NCBI GenBank assembly: GCA_030698575.1
Contig: JAUYMQ010000170.1
Span: forward strand, 1 to 5,162
Direction of reading: 5' to 3'
Source of the DNA: Deltaproteobacteria bacterium
Lineage (GTDB): Bacteria > JAUYMQ01
Length of the DNA stretch: 5,162 nt
The position numbers and the translations under genes are program-made. The notes below the pieces were generated by a model. It made no database searches. It was not told the origin of the DNA and was given only the letters and a program-made list of their open reading frames with translations. This document shows, in pieces, positions 4,928 to 5,162 of the stretch. Each line of letters opens with the position of its first letter. Position 1 is the stretch's first letter.

Positions 4928-5031
4928 CGTTTCCTCCTCGCCTGCCGATCCATGAGCCACACGATCGCCGCCAGCGTGACGAACCAGCCCGCGATGGCGC
5001 CCGTGGCGAACCACACGAGGCGCAGGGTCAC
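4924..5031 (-). CDS. Single-pass membrane micro-protein (35 aa)
   Basis: A micro-protein of 35 aa starting with GTG. Residues about 5-27 are one hydrophobic segment ([20 protein letters not shown]), followed by the basic tail DRQARRKR. By the positive-inside rule the C-terminus would be cytoplasmic. It has GTGA overlaps at both ends: with the 28-aa gene upstream and the pentapeptide gene downstream. A GTG one codon earlier (5034) is an alternative start. The ribosome site is weak, so coupling is likely. No known holin or spanin motif is visible; it could be a small membrane anchor or toxin-like protein, but nothing proves a role. Confidence 0.65.
   Translation of the reverse strand: MTLRLVWFATGAIAGWFVTLAAIVWLMDRQARRKR
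4933..4938 (-). promoter_or_regulatory. Ribosome-binding site deciding the GTG start of the pentapeptide gene
   Basis: The minus strand reads AGGAGG, five bases before the GTG at 4927. It is coded within the Arg-Arg-Lys end of the 35-aa gene. Confidence 0.85.
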
Positions 5032-5114
5032 CACGGCGTCAACATGCCCAACAGGGCGGAGTACGCCGCGCAGCCGACGAGGATCACGGCCATGCCGAGA
5101 AGGGCGGATTTCAT
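5028..5114 (-). CDS. Hydrophobic micro-protein (28 aa)
   Basis: A 28-aa protein beginning [18 protein letters not shown] and ending LTPW, hydrophobic almost throughout with one Lys near the start, so a single membrane segment is likely. LVGC at residues 12-15 resembles a lipobox, but only 13 residues would remain and they stay hydrophobic, so a lipoprotein is unlikely. GGAG lies five bases before the ATG, and the gene overlaps its neighbours by four bases on both sides (ATGA, GTGA). These overlaps and the tandem placement with another membrane micro-protein are the main reasons to accept so short a gene. Confidence 0.62.
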   Translation of the reverse strand: MKSALLGMAVILVGCAAYSALLGMLTPW

Positions 5115-5162
5115 CGCGGCTCCATCGCCTCGGCCAGTTCCGGGCATTCTGATTCGAGCACC
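5111..5162 (-). CDS. C-terminal end of an upstream gene (partial)
   Basis: Only the last 16 residues are visible ([16 protein letters not shown], then TGA). The stop overlaps the ATG of the 28-aa gene (ATGA), as at most junctions in this window, which supports it as a real reading frame. Product not identifiable. Confidence 0.6.
   Translation of the reverse strand, partial: VLESECPELAEAMEPR

Noticed and set aside
4515-4955. Plus-strand frame rich in Leu-Arg-Ser-Ala repeats
   Set aside because: It is the reverse reading of the 15-base pentapeptide units; the minus strand gives a recognised A(D/N)LXX repeat with flanking domains.
5028-5114. Lipoprotein signal (LVGC) in the 28-aa protein
   Set aside because: Only 13 hydrophobic residues would remain after processing; a plain membrane segment is simpler.

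Overview
The window is a gene-dense, GC-rich segment (roughly 65-70% GC in most stretches sampled). Every supported gene lies on the minus strand, so transcription runs from base 5162 toward base 1. Fourteen coding sequences are supported, two of them cut by the window edges. Twelve of the thirteen junctions are stop/start overlaps (ATGA, GTGA or TGATG); the exception is a 92-base gap at 2811-2902. Several starts have strong Shine-Dalgarno sequences. The compact layout, many tiny genes, a recombination module and a free-standing homing endonuclease point to an early or replication/recombination region of a tailed dsDNA bacteriophage or prophage of a high-GC bacterium. No structural, integrase or host gene is visible, so phage versus prophage and the host cannot be settled.

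In transcription order, the first block (5162 to 2903) holds the tail of an upstream gene, two micro-proteins of 28 and 35 aa that are each mostly one hydrophobic segment, and a 256-aa pentapeptide-repeat protein with 20 almost identical A(D/N)LXX units. Six small proteins follow (74, 49, 53, 97, 86 and 59 aa). Two of these are Cys-rich and may bind metal; the others are unrecognised.

The 92-base gap carries a GC-rich inverted repeat and the ribosome-binding site of the next gene. The second block (2810 to 1) is a DNA recombination module: a 265-aa putative single-strand annealing protein, a 148-aa LAGLIDADG homing endonuclease with a C-terminal zinc-finger-like motif, a 229-aa coiled-coil protein, and a Cas4/AddB-like PD-(D/E)XK nuclease with four cysteines placed for a 4Fe-4S cluster. 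By analogy with lambda Exo/Beta and RecE/RecT, the nuclease would resect DNA ends and the annealing protein would pair the strands. The coiled-coil protein probably belongs to this module, but its role is unknown.

The most notable observations are these. The homing endonuclease gene is bounded by a near-identical 15-16 base direct repeat that rebuilds the stop/start overlap on both sides, and it sits in a block of lower GC that reaches into the end of the annealing-protein gene. The pentapeptide array shows no synonymous variation across 20 units and contains a long exact internal duplication. The ribosome-binding sites of many genes are written into the last codons of the gene upstream.
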